DNA of 64,000 bases from Steroidobacter agaridevorans (GCF_009932555.1 NZ_BLJO01000001.1:763230-827229), one strand, 5' to 3'; numbered from the stretch's first letter, positions 53,393 through 61,344 are shown. Translations and numbers: made by a program. Notes: generated by a model not told the origin, from the letters alone.

Positions 53393-54528
53393 GTCGCATC
53401 CACCCGCGCAGCGCGCGTGTGCGCGCTGATGTAATCGCTCTTCATGTTGTGCAAATGAATCCATCCGCCCACCGGCACGGCAGCCTTCATCGAGCCGATC
53501 GGCGCACCGTATTTGAGGACCTTGTCGCCCTCCGACAGACCGCGCCGAGCCAGCTTGTGACCCAGGTCGGTGTCCTGCAGCACCTGGATTTCTTCGCTCT
53601 CGTTGATGCGGATGCGCTCGCCGGCGCGCACGGCGCGACAGCAGACGAGCACGTTGTCATCAGGGTGCAAGAGAATGGCGGCGGCGGCCAGAGTTGTCTT
53701 CATACGGTATATACGAACGGCATTGTCACCTGTCACAGCATTCCGATCCGCCTCGGACAGCGAGCTCAGCGCTCGTTGCGTCAGCGCGTACCACTGGTCG
53801 TAAGTCGAAGCCAACGTGAGCACCGGCCAGTCGCTGCCCCACAGAACCCGAGACGGCCCGAACAGTTGCAGGACCACGTCGGCACAATCGAGCGCTTTCG
53901 ACGTCTCGACACCGGGCGCCAGCTCCGTCAACAGGCCGGACAGTTTGCAGACGACGTTGGGACAGGACGCCAGCGCACGTAGCGACTCACGCCACGACCG
54001 GCTCACCTCGCCGCCAATAGTTGGCTTCGCCGCGTGATCGATCACGATGGAAAGATTCGGATGGCGACGCGCGATCTGCTCGATGCGACTCATGTGAACG
54101 GGTTTGATCAGAGCATCGAACACCAGGCCGTGCGACGCGAGCGCGCTCAGCGCACGACCACGGCTTGGATGGAGAATCCAGTCGGCATCGTCGAGGTCCT
54201 GGAGCATCGGCCGCACGCCGACAAACTTCGCTTGCCGGGCGCGTTTAGCAATTCTTTGCTCGACATCGGGCGCATCGAAGTCGACCCAACCGACCACGCC
54301 ACGCACCCACGGCGTCCGCTCGGCGATCGATAACAAATAATCCGATTCGGCTTCGGTCGGCGCGGCCTGGACCAGCACCGCGCCATTCACGCCAGCTCGC
54401 GTCAGTTGCTCATGCAGTTCCTGCTCATCGATCCGGCGGTACAACTTCGGCAATGCGGGCGTCAGCCAGCCGTAGTCGCCTCTCGCGGGATCCCACAAAT
54501 GGACGTGGGCGTCGATGATCGAGCTCAT
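53389..54528 (-). CDS. Fusion of amidohydrolase (L-fuconolactonase-like) and UxaA SAF domain
   Basis: A 379-residue two-domain protein. Residues 1-275 are an amidohydrolase of the sugar-lactonase type: DAHVHLWDP metal motif, GVVGWVDFDAP, VIDHAAKPTIGG and LWGSDWPVLTL. At residue 276 the chain runs without a stop into MKTTLAAAAILLHPDDNVLV and a full ~104-residue SAF domain, the normal separate small part of UxaA dehydratases (GERIRI, LGHKLARRGLSEGDKVLKYG, WIHLHNMKSDY). No ribosome site precedes the internal ATG. The last bases overlap the large-domain gene. Lactone opening and the next dehydration are thus physically linked. Confidence 0.88.
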   Translation of the reverse strand: MSSIIDAHVHLWDPARGDYGWLTPALPKLYRRIDEQELHEQLTRAGVNGAVLVQAAPTEAESDYLLSIAERTPWVRGVVGWVDFDAPDVEQRIAKRARQAKFVGVRPMLQDLDDADWILHPSRGRALSALASHGLVFDALIKPVHMSRIEQIARRHPNLSIVIDHAAKPTIGGEVSRSWRESLRALASCPNVVCKLSGLLTELAPGVETSKALDCADVVLQLFGPSRVLWGSDWPVLTLASTYDQWYALTQRALSSLSEADRNAVTGDNAVRIYRMKTTLAAAAILLHPDDNVLVCCRAVRAGERIRINESEEIQVLQDTDLGHKLARRGLSEGDKVLKYGAPIGSMKAAVPVGGWIHLHNMKSDYISAHTRAARVDAT

Positions 54529-54531
54529 GCT

Positions 54532-55590
54532 TCAGGTCTGCGCCGCGGGTAGCGGCGCGGCCTCGTGAATCAGGTTTTGCGAGCGCAGTTCCTGCCAGAA
54601 CTCCGCCGGAATACGCGTCCGGTAATACGTCATGGTCTGTGCGACCTGCTCGGAACCGCCGAGCCCGGGGATGACGGAGGCGACCTGCGGATGCGCCAGA
54701 GGAAATTGCAGGGCGGCGGCAGGCAGCGGTACGTTGAATTCGCGACACACGCGCTCGAGGCGGCGCACGCGGAACACAATGTCCGTCGCTGCGACTTCAT
54801 AGTTGAAGCGTGGCACGACATCGCTGCGTGTTCCCGTGGCGAGAATGCCCGAGTTGTAGGGTCCGCCTATGACAACAGAAGTTCCGCGCCGCGCACATTC
54901 GGGAAAGAGCACGTCGAGCGCTTTCTGCTCCAGCAATGTGTAACGGCCGGCGAGCAGGATGACGTCGAGGTCGGCCTCCTCCATCAACTCCAGGCACACC
55001 TGAACCTCATTGACACCGATGCCGACCGCATCGATCTGACCTTCGGCGCGAAGTTTGGCCAGCGCGCGCAGCCCGCCGCCATGAATCAGCTGCTGCAACC
55101 GTTCCGGATGACGATAGCCATGCGTCATCCGCCCGATGTCGTGCACATACAGCATGTCGATGCGAGCCACGCCGAGCCGTTGCAGGCTCGACTCCCATGA
55201 CTTCATCACACCGTCATAGGAGTAATCGAACACCGGCGTGAACGGCAGAGCGGAACGGAAACCGAACCGTTCCGAGTCATCGACGACACCCGGCGCGGGC
55301 TCCAGCAGCCGACCGACTTTGGTCGACACCACGATGCCCTCGCGTCCTTTCAGGCCCTCGCCGACCCGCTGCTCGCACAGGCCAAACCCGTAGTAAGGCG
55401 CGCAATCGACGTAGCCGATGCCTTCGTTGAATGCCGCGTCCAATGTCTCGTGCGCTTCCGCATCGGACATCGGGCGGTACAGGTTGCCCAGGGACGCCGC
55501 ACCCAGCCCCAGCTCGGACACCTGCAGCCGGGTACGCCCGACGGCGCGTCGCGGCAGGCAAGTCTGGATCACAGCGGGAAAGCCGAGCAT
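54532..55590 (-). CDS. Aldo-keto reductase, probable L-fucose 1-dehydrogenase
   Basis: A 352-residue AKR barrel enzyme. Catalytic Asp-Tyr-Lys-His residues are visible in YVDCAPYYGFG, VSTKVGR and MLYVHDIGR; an NAD(P)-binding end (SVIPGLGGSEQVAQT) follows. It belongs to the branch annotated pyridoxal 4-dehydrogenase / D-threo-aldose 1-dehydrogenase / L-fucose dehydrogenase. As first gene of the operon (3 bp before the lactonase fusion) it should oxidise L-fucose to the lactone. ATG 55590 has only a weak ribosome site. Confidence 0.86.
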   Translation of the reverse strand: MLGFPAVIQTCLPRRAVGRTRLQVSELGLGAASLGNLYRPMSDAEAHETLDAAFNEGIGYVDCAPYYGFGLCEQRVGEGLKGREGIVVSTKVGRLLEPAPGVVDDSERFGFRSALPFTPVFDYSYDGVMKSWESSLQRLGVARIDMLYVHDIGRMTHGYRHPERLQQLIHGGGLRALAKLRAEGQIDAVGIGVNEVQVCLELMEEADLDVILLAGRYTLLEQKALDVLFPECARRGTSVVIGGPYNSGILATGTRSDVVPRFNYEVAATDIVFRVRRLERVCREFNVPLPAAALQFPLAHPQVASVIPGLGGSEQVAQTMTYYRTRIPAEFWQELRSQNLIHEAAPLPAAQT

Positions 55591-55749
55591 GGCCGCATTC
55601 TCACATATGATTGTGCTTTTATCTATAGAACTTCACCCCGGCCCGAGTGTCAGAAATCGCCCGAACTCTCGCGCCGGCCCGCGCTTCTTGGAACAGGCAC
55701 AGCCCTGCTTCGTTTTCTAACAGCGACTGCCGATCGGATGAGGAACTGC

Positions 55750-55977
55750 ATGCCCAGAGCCCGAGCCAAGGCCCCCGCCAGCGACGCCGCCCCCTGGTGG
55801 TTGACGGACGGCGACGAAGAATGCCTCGGCTGCGGCCAGCTCTATATATATGAGATGGAGTTTCGCTGTCCCGAGTGTGAAATGACGACGTGTATTCATT
55901 GCCGGCGGCGGCGCCCCGATGGCCGCGTGGTGTGCGTTTCCTGCCTCGACGCTGGAGGACCGGGCGATGGCGGCTAG
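55750..55977 (+). CDS. Small zinc-ribbon protein
   Basis: A 75-residue protein with an N-terminal basic stretch and three Cys pairs (CLGC; CPEC with CIHC; CVSC), suggesting two zinc sites in a RING- or double-ribbon-like arrangement. ATG 55750 has GAGG at a good distance; the open frame extends upstream without support. Its stop overlaps the first Ku gene by 11 bases, so it is translationally tied to it. Function unknown, perhaps a partner in end joining. Confidence 0.68.
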   Translation: MPRARAKAPASDAAPWWLTDGDEECLGCGQLYIYEMEFRCPECEMTTCIHCRRRRPDGRVVCVSCLDAGGPGDGG

Positions 55978-56749
55978 AGCAATCTGGAAAGGCGAGCTGC
56001 AGCTCGGCAAGCACAACGTCGGCGTGAAGTTCTACTCGGCGATCGAGGACCGCAGCATCCGCTTCCATCTGCTGCACGAGAAGGACAAGGCGCCGGTCGA
56101 GCAGCACATCGTCCGCAAGGACACCGGCAAGGATGTGCCGAAGGAAGAGATGCGCAAGGCGTTCGCGGTCGGCCCGAATACTGCCGTGATCTTGCAGCCC
56201 GAAGAGCTCGAGGAGCTGGTGCCGCCGGAGTCCCGCGAAATCGAGTTGCTGCGATTCGTGCCGGCCAGCGCGGTCGGCGATCAATGGTACGAGCGCCCCT
56301 ACTATCTCGGCCCCGATGGTCACACCGACGATTACTTCGCATTCGGCGAGGCACTGTCCCGCAAGGAAGCGATCGGCATTGCGCGCTGGGTCATGCGCAA
56401 GAAGCGTTATCTCGGTGCAATCAGCGTCGTCGATGGCTATCTGATCATGACCACGCTGCGGCGGGCGGAACAGGTTGTGAGCTTCTCGGGCATCGAGCCC
56501 GCCAAGTCGGCCACACCGCAGGCGAACGAGCTGAAGCTGGCCGAGCAGCTGGTCAAGTCCATCGAGGCGGACTTCGATCCGGAGCAGTGGCAGAACGAAT
56601 ATCGGGTGCGCCTGTTGAAGCTCATCGAAGCCAAGGCCCGCGGCGAGAAGATCAAACCCGCGCCCGTCAAGAAGAAGCGCGCCGAAGGCAGCCTGGCGGA
56701 CAGCCTGAAGGCCAGCCTCGCCGCCGCCAAGGAGAAGAAAGTTGCCTAG
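55967..56749 (+). CDS. ku: Ku protein, copy 1 (non-homologous end joining)
   Basis: A 260-residue bacterial Ku. It begins MAARAIWKGELQLGKHNVGVKFYSAI and shows RFHLLHEKDKAPVEQ, FAVGPNTAVILQPEELEEL, the central ARWVMRKKRYLGAI and a Lys-rich tail. Bacterial Ku binds DNA ends as a ring and recruits ligase LigD. GGAGG precedes ATG 55967. It overlaps both neighbours: the zinc-ribbon gene and the second Ku gene. No ligD is in the window. Confidence 0.93.
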   Translation: MAARAIWKGELQLGKHNVGVKFYSAIEDRSIRFHLLHEKDKAPVEQHIVRKDTGKDVPKEEMRKAFAVGPNTAVILQPEELEELVPPESREIELLRFVPASAVGDQWYERPYYLGPDGHTDDYFAFGEALSRKEAIGIARWVMRKKRYLGAISVVDGYLIMTTLRRAEQVVSFSGIEPAKSATPQANELKLAEQLVKSIEADFDPEQWQNEYRVRLLKLIEAKARGEKIKPAPVKKKRAEGSLADSLKASLAAAKEKKVA

Positions 56750-57743
56750 TCGCAAACGCAAACGCGCGCCGGAACCAGAGCCCGAAGAGGAAAGCTCGAG
56801 CGCCCGCGTGCGCTCGCTGTGGTCCGGGACGATCACTTTCGGTCTGGTCAGCATCCCGGTGGATCTGCTGACTGCCGTGCGTCCGCGCCAGACTGCGATG
56901 AAACTGGTCGATACCGACGGGCACGCGCTGGGCCGCCAGTATCACTGCTCCAAAGAAGGCAAGAAGCTCGATTACGACGATCTGGTGCGTGGCTACGAGA
57001 CTGACGACGGCAAGATGGTCGTCATCACGGACAAAGAATTCGAATCCGTGGCGCCGGAGATGTCCGCCGACATCGAGCTGCGCAGCTTCGTGCCGCTCGA
57101 ACAGGTCCCGGCGCTGTACTTTCAAAAGCCCTACTTCCTCGCGCCCGCCGGCAAGTCGGCGAAGGCATACGTGCTGCTTGCGGAGACCATGAAACGCACC
57201 GGTCGGGTCGCGATCGGCAGCTTCGTCATGCGCGGTCATGAATATCTGGTGGCGATCGTTCCGGACAACGGCGTGCTGCGTCTGGACACGCTGCGCTATG
57301 CCGACGAAATCCGCACGCCCGCAGCGATCGGCCTGCCGAAACACCCCAAAGTGGCGGCCGCCAAGGTCACGCAGTTCGCCAAGGAGATCGAAGCGCTGAC
57401 TCACAAGGAGCTGAAGATCGCCGAGCTCGAGGATCAGGACGCGAAGAAGCTGCAGTCGCTGGTGGAAGCCAAGCAGAAAGAGCGCGACGACGTGATTCAT
57501 CCCAAAGGCGCCGAAGCCGCCGAAGACACCGAAGGCGGCGAAAGCGCGAAGGTCATCGATCTCATGGAAGTGCTGCGCAAGAGCCTGTCCAAGAGCGCGG
57601 TCGTGCGAACCGCCGAGGCCAGCGAACCTATCAATCTGGCGGAACGACGCGCCCAGCGCGAAGCCCGCTCTGCCACCGCGAAGAAGAAGACCCCTGCCAA
57701 GGCAAAGCGCAAAGCCCCGCGCAAGCGCGCCCGCCGCAGCTAG
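56742..57743 (+). CDS. ku: Ku protein, copy 2
   Basis: A 333-residue Ku. It starts from TTG 56742, overlapping the stop of copy 1 by 8 bases, with GGAG upstream. The core runs from RSLWSGTITFGLVSIPVDLL through RGYETDDGKMVVITDKEFE and GSFVMRGHEYLVAIVPDNG. A long Lys/Ala/Arg-rich C-terminal tail (from about residue 270) resembles the DNA-binding tails of soil-bacterial Ku. The two copies are clearly different sequences, so they may form heterodimers as proposed for other species with paired Ku genes. Confidence 0.93.
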   Translation: MPSRKRKRAPEPEPEEESSSARVRSLWSGTITFGLVSIPVDLLTAVRPRQTAMKLVDTDGHALGRQYHCSKEGKKLDYDDLVRGYETDDGKMVVITDKEFESVAPEMSADIELRSFVPLEQVPALYFQKPYFLAPAGKSAKAYVLLAETMKRTGRVAIGSFVMRGHEYLVAIVPDNGVLRLDTLRYADEIRTPAAIGLPKHPKVAAAKVTQFAKEIEALTHKELKIAELEDQDAKKLQSLVEAKQKERDDVIHPKGAEAAEDTEGGESAKVIDLMEVLRKSLSKSAVVRTAEASEPINLAERRAQREARSATAKKKTPAKAKRKAPRKRARRS

Positions 57744-57760
57744 CCGCAGTTTGTGTCGTA

Positions 57761-57799
57761 ATGTATCTGCGGCGCCCGTATCGAACTGCGCTTACAAAA
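57761..57799 (+). promoter_or_regulatory. Regulon element site 1, upstream of the lipoprotein thioredoxin
   Basis: ATGTATC (57761-57767), 21 bases, CGCTTACAAAA (57789-57799), ending 76 bases before the ATG at 57875. TGTATC and TGTAAGC (reverse complement of GCTTACA) are imperfect inverted half-sites. The same arrangement with identical 21-base spacing occurs at 61292-61326 and 61345-61383. Confidence 0.65.
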
Positions 57800-57874
57800 C
57801 CGTGCTTGTGACGAAATGCTTCGGCCACAGCTTGGGAGAACACTGCAACCAGGTTCTTCCCAGTGAGGTCGATC

Positions 57875-58414
57875 ATGTTGAAGCAAGTTGTCGCCTTGTC
57901 CATGTGCCTGCTCTCGGCCGCGTGCACCGCCGGTGACACGTCCGCCGAGCCCATTCCGCCGGCAAACCACGCAACGGCGCCGTTGGCTCCGGAGTTCAAA
58001 GGCATCAAGCAATGGATCAACAGTGAGCCGCTGACGTTATCGCAGCTGCGCGGCTCGGTGGTGCTCGTCGAGTTCTGGACGCGAGACTGCATCAACTGCA
58101 TCCACGTCATGCCGCATATCAAAGAGTGGCACTCGCGTTATCGAGACCAGGGCTTGACCGTCGTAGGCGTGCACACGCCCGAATACGACCACGAGAAACT
58201 GCCCGCGAATGTGCAGCAGACCGTCAGGCGCTTCGGCCTCGAATATCCGATCGCGCTCGATAACGACTACCAGACCTGGGACGCCTACGGCAATCGCTTC
58301 TGGCCGGCGTTGTATCTGATCGATGCTGAAGGTCGCATCGTGTACCGCCACTACGGCGAGGGCAGCTATGCCGAAACGGAAGCTAAGATTCAGCAGTTGC
58401 TGGCGAAGCGCTGA
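57875..58414 (+). CDS. TlpA/DipZ-like lipoprotein thioredoxin
   Basis: A 179-residue exported protein. A short signal ends in the lipobox LLSAAC (Cys17), so it is membrane-anchored in the periplasm. The thioredoxin fold has the redox motif CINC (in FWTRDCINCIHVMP) and cis-Pro region WPALYLID. The layout with NHVMPHIKEWH resembles the C-terminal domain of DipZ-type proteins. ATG 57875 has GAGG upstream; GTG 57863 is less likely. It shares a promoter element with the bufferin operon and two-component system, so a role in thiol or metal stress is likely. Confidence 0.85.
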   Translation: MLKQVVALSMCLLSAACTAGDTSAEPIPPANHATAPLAPEFKGIKQWINSEPLTLSQLRGSVVLVEFWTRDCINCIHVMPHIKEWHSRYRDQGLTVVGVHTPEYDHEKLPANVQQTVRRFGLEYPIALDNDYQTWDAYGNRFWPALYLIDAEGRIVYRHYGEGSYAETEAKIQQLLAKR

Positions 58415-58484
58415 GTTTGTCGCCGGCCATGAACAGGCGTCGCAGCGTGCACGCCGCCGGTGCGAACGGCCACGACCTTGAATA

Positions 58485-59246
58485 TCATGCGACGTCGGCG
58501 CCTTCCGCCGGCGCCGCTGCGGCGCCCAACACGACGCCATCGCGACGAAACTGCTCGAGCATGCCCCGCCCTGGCTCCAGCAGCGCGCCTTCTGCAAGAC
58601 CTGCCTCGGCAGCGAGCACAGCCAGATGTTTCCTTCCGGTCCACGGGTTCGATGACAACGACACGAGCAACCGATAAGTCACCGGCGAAAGCTGCATGAA
58701 CCGAACGCGATGATCGGCCCCTCGATGCAACAGTAACAAGGTGGGCTGCTCCGGAGCCGCAGTCGGCACGGACTCGGGGCCGATGTGAGTCACTGCCCAT
58801 CGGTACGCCAGCGGCATGGCAAGTGGAGATAGCACGGGAGTCTGTTCGATGAGATCGCCGTCGGAATCATGGCCCGGCGCAGGCGCATCGGAAAGATGCA
58901 GCTTGGTTTCCATCCATTCGTAATGCGCCAGCTCCGCCAGCCACGCCGGATCGTCACCGCGAGTCTGCAGATAACTGACGAACTCGCCAGCAATCTCGGT
59001 GAACAGCGGCGTCTGCGCTCGGTAGTCCGCGTAGAAGTCACGGACCAGTTTCAGCCAGACCTCTCGATCCAATGTCTGTCGAATGACTGGAAATCCGCTC
59101 GCCAGCTGCGACTGCAGTGAATTGAAGAACAGATCGCGATACACCTTCATCCGCCGGTCCTCGATCCCGGCCGGCTTGGGATGCTGGTCCGGATCGCGCA
59201 GATGACGCGCGAACGCAAACTGCTGCTCTCGAAGCGTGCTAGCCAT
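58485..59246 (-). CDS. bufC: DUF2063-family partner protein (BufC-like)
   Basis: A 253-residue soluble protein. An N-terminal DUF2063 domain ([42 protein letters not shown], FLxYL-like segment [11 protein letters not shown]) is followed by a second domain that resembles a RiPP recognition fold ([27 protein letters not shown]). Such proteins accompany MNIO enzymes and are thought to present the precursor peptide. ATG 59246 overlaps the MNIO gene stop by 8 bases. It is the last gene of the operon. Confidence 0.88.
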   Translation of the reverse strand: MASTLREQQFAFARHLRDPDQHPKPAGIEDRRMKVYRDLFFNSLQSQLASGFPVIRQTLDREVWLKLVRDFYADYRAQTPLFTEIAGEFVSYLQTRGDDPAWLAELAHYEWMETKLHLSDAPAPGHDSDGDLIEQTPVLSPLAMPLAYRWAVTHIGPESVPTAAPEQPTLLLLHRGADHRVRFMQLSPVTYRLLVSLSSNPWTGRKHLAVLAAEAGLAEGALLEPGRGMLEQFRRDGVVLGAAAAPAEGADVA

Positions 59247-60072
59247 CTTGCGTCACCGCCCGTTGCAGAGTCTTGATTCGTCCCATTTCCCGCAACAGCT
59301 CCGGCAGCGGTGGAAAATTGAAGTCGCGTTCGAGCAGCGTCGGGCGCACACCGAAGCGTTGGTACGCCATCGCCAGCAGCGACCACACCCCTTCTTTCAC
59401 GGTCGCGCCATGCGTATCGACCTTGAGATCGGGCGCCTCGTCGTGATGGCCGGCAACATGGAACGAGACAATACGCCCGGCAGGCAACCGGCCGAGAAAG
59501 TCACGCGCGCTGTAGCCGTGATTGCAGGCATTGACGAACAGGTTGTTCACGTCGAGCAGCAGATCGCAATCCGCCTCTTCGAGGACAGCCGTCACGAACT
59601 CGATTTCGCTCAACGCCTGATACGGCGCGGCGTAGTAAGAGATGTTCTCCACAGCGATCCGCCGGCCCAACACGTCCTGCGCCTGACGAATGCGACCGGC
59701 GACATGCTTGATGGCCTCCTCCGTGAACGGCACTGGCATCAAGTCATACAGATGTCCGTCATCGGAGCAGTAACTGAGATGCTCGCTATAGAGCGTCACC
59801 TTGTGCCGGTCGAGAAATTCACGAGTGCGCGTCAACAGCTGCATGTCGAGCGGCTCGGGCCCCGCCAACGACAACGACAGCCCATGACAGCTCAAGGGAA
59901 TCCGGCTCGACAGCTCATCGAGACACGCGCCGAAGTGGCCGCCGACACCGATCCAGTTATCCGGCGCGCACTCCAGAAAGTCCACGGCACCCTCCGGCAT
60001 CTCCTGTAACTCAGGCAGCAGACTCCGGCGCAAGCCGAGACCGGCCGAAGTCGGAGCGATGTCTTTGCTCAC
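59239..60072 (-). CDS. bufB: MNIO-family (DUF692) multinuclear iron oxidase of RiPP biosynthesis (BufB-like)
   Basis: A 277-residue TIM-barrel protein of DUF692. Metal ligands are visible in order: His in CHGLSLSL, Glu/His in YSEHLSY, Glu in VENISYY, Asp/Asn in LDVNNLFVN, His in HVAGHHDE, and Glu in LLERDFNFP. Known MNIOs change Cys residues of their precursor; in bufferins they form thiooxazole-type groups that bind copper. GTG 60072 has GGAG upstream. The Cys-rich precursor gene lies 137 bp upstream, with hairpins between. Confidence 0.92.
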   Translation of the reverse strand: MSKDIAPTSAGLGLRRSLLPELQEMPEGAVDFLECAPDNWIGVGGHFGACLDELSSRIPLSCHGLSLSLAGPEPLDMQLLTRTREFLDRHKVTLYSEHLSYCSDDGHLYDLMPVPFTEEAIKHVAGRIRQAQDVLGRRIAVENISYYAAPYQALSEIEFVTAVLEEADCDLLLDVNNLFVNACNHGYSARDFLGRLPAGRIVSFHVAGHHDEAPDLKVDTHGATVKEGVWSLLAMAYQRFGVRPTLLERDFNFPPLPELLREMGRIKTLQRAVTQDG

Positions 60073-60088
60073 AAACGATACTCCGCGA

Positions 60089-60122
60089 GAAGGCGCGCCT
60101 CGCTTTCACAAGGCGCACCTTC
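60089..60122 (-). promoter_or_regulatory. Hairpin in the MNIO gene leader
   Basis: GAAGGCGCGCC (60089-60099) and GGCGCACCTTC (60112-60122) pair with one mismatch, 17 bases before the MNIO start. It may slow translation or stop part of the transcripts coming from the precursor gene. Confidence 0.4.
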
Positions 60123-60135
60123 AGTGGCTACTCCT

Positions 60136-60174
60136 AGTTTGCCCAGCACGGCGGCATGCTGAGCTTGCCGCCGG
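60136..60174 (-). repeat. Degenerate tandem copy of the precursor gene's 3' end
   Basis: This stretch is a near copy of 60210-60253 (the end coding KFSIAAVLGK plus stop) with a few substitutions and a missing base, including a stop-like TAG. Between the two copies lies a 7-bp GC hairpin (CGGCGCC 60172-60178 / GGCGCCG 60191-60197). Confidence 0.6.
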
Positions 60175-60209
60175 CGCCCCGCCGTCGCGAGGCGCCGTAC
60201 TGGTTGCGC

Positions 60210-60692
60210 TTACTTGCCCAGCACCGCGGCGATGCTGAACTTGTCGGCCGGCATCTGTTTGCCGTTCGCTTCATAGACCGAGCGCAGGAACTTGTAAGCT
60301 TCGGCCTGGCTGATGAAGCCGTTCTTGTCGGCATCGATCTCGTTGAAGCTCGCCTCACGCTGCGGCGCCACGGCCAGGAACTCGGCTTTCGACACCTTGC
60401 CGTCGTTATTGGCGTCGGTCTTCGCGAACGACTCATCGCCGCACTTGCCTTCGCCACACTTGCCTTCGCCGCATTTGCCTTCGGCAGTCTTGGCGGCAGC
60501 GGCCTTGGACCCGCCGCACTTGCCTTCACCGCACTTGCCTTCGGCAGACTTGGACGTGGGCGCCGCAGTCAGCAGATAGCCGTGGGCCATCGGCTGCGCC
60601 GCGAACGCCGAGCTGGCGAGCAGCATGCCGCCGGTGAGCGCGATGCCGACAGCGCCGAGGCCGGTCTTATGGAAGGAAGAATTCTTGGACAT
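60210..60692 (-). CDS. Bufferin-like Cys-rich precursor fused to an EF-hand pair
   Basis: A 160-residue exported protein. A signal peptide (about 1-31, ending SSAFAAQ) is followed by a KCG-repeat region with Cys at 54, 59, 74, 79 and 84 (EGKCGEGKCG, later EGKCGEGKCGEGKCG). Residues 93-104 (DANNDGKVSKAE) and 120-131 (DADKNGFISQAE) are two canonical EF-hand loops with all calcium-ligand positions filled. EGKCG repeats are the hallmark of bufferin precursors modified by MNIO enzymes. The gene sits 4 bp behind DoxX and ahead of the MNIO and DUF2063 genes. The reverse-frame shadow ORFs are ignored. Confidence 0.88.
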   Translation of the reverse strand: MSKNSSFHKTGLGAVGIALTGGMLLASSAFAAQPMAHGYLLTAAPTSKSAEGKCGEGKCGGSKAAAAKTAEGKCGEGKCGEGKCGDESFAKTDANNDGKVSKAEFLAVAPQREASFNEIDADKNGFISQAEAYKFLRSVYEANGKQMPADKFSIAAVLGK

Positions 60693-60696
60693 AGCT

Positions 60697-61245
60697 TTAC
60701 TCCGGAAGTAGACGTGGCGTGCCACGCGGGTTGAGAGACCGCCCTGGGGCGGAGGATCGAAGGTGTCGCCAGAGGAGGTGATCCAGGCTCGCGCGCCCGG
60801 CGCCCTGCAGAATCAAGGGCAGCAACATCACCAGGTAGATGAGCGGCAGCTTGTAGTTGCCGAAGCCGTGATCGGTAATCGAGTAGCCTTGCCACAGCTC
60901 GGCCAGCGTCGACCATTCGGCCGGCCAGTGCACGGCTGCGATCGCCACGACCGTCAGCACCGACAGCGCCACGGCGAAGAAGCGCGTGCCGAGCCCGAAG
61001 AGCAGCGCGAGGCTGCCCAACAGCTCGAGCCAGGTCGCCAGCGCCCAATTCACATCCGGGCCGAGCAGCGAAAATGGCGGTGGAAACTTACCGGCGAGCT
61101 CGGCGAACCAGTTTTCGCCGTGTAGCTTCTCCAGCCCGGACTCGTAGAACTCCCACGCCAGCAGCACGCGCAAACCGAGCGGAGCGATCCACTCTCCCAG
61201 CCCGTTCAAGCGGTCCATCAGGGTGGACACAAACTTCAATGACAT
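60697..61245 (-). CDS. DoxX-family membrane protein
   Basis: A 182-residue inner-membrane protein with four helices. The DoxX start is visible (PLGLRVLLAWEFYESGLEKLHGENWFAE), followed by WLELLGSLALLFGLGTRFFAVALSVL and a late helix. DoxX genes are common companions of MNIO/DUF2063 genes and may serve redox steps at the membrane. It is the first gene of the operon; its stop lies inside the ribosome site of the precursor gene. ATG 61245 has GAGG upstream. Confidence 0.9.
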   Translation of the reverse strand: MSLKFVSTLMDRLNGLGEWIAPLGLRVLLAWEFYESGLEKLHGENWFAELAGKFPPPFSLLGPDVNWALATWLELLGSLALLFGLGTRFFAVALSVLTVVAIAAVHWPAEWSTLAELWQGYSITDHGFGNYKLPLIYLVMLLPLILQGAGRASLDHLLWRHLRSSAPGRSLNPRGTPRLLPE

Positions 61246-61291
61246 CGTCGCGGCCTCTGCTTCTGCGTTGGGCAGCGATTCAACGCGACGC

Positions 61292-61326
61292 ATGTATCCG
61301 GATCGTTTCGGCGACGGTGCGCTTAC
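61292..61326. promoter_or_regulatory. Regulon element site 2, between bufferin operon and two-component system
   Basis: ATGTATC (61292-61298), 21 bases, CGCTTAC (61320-61326). It lies 47 bases upstream of the DoxX start, so it is in place to control the bufferin operon. Confidence 0.6.
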
Positions 61327-61344
61327 CGGGCCCTGTGTATCGAA

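Noticed and set aside
55591-55640. CACATATGATTGTG before the fucose operon as an IclR operator
   Set aside because: Only a weak, imperfect palindrome, and no convincing second copy before the GH95 gene; not enough to list.
60313-60579. Plus-strand Pro/His-rich frame (HLPSPHLPSP) opposite the bufferin precursor
   Set aside because: It is the antisense reading of the KCG repeats, without a start signal.
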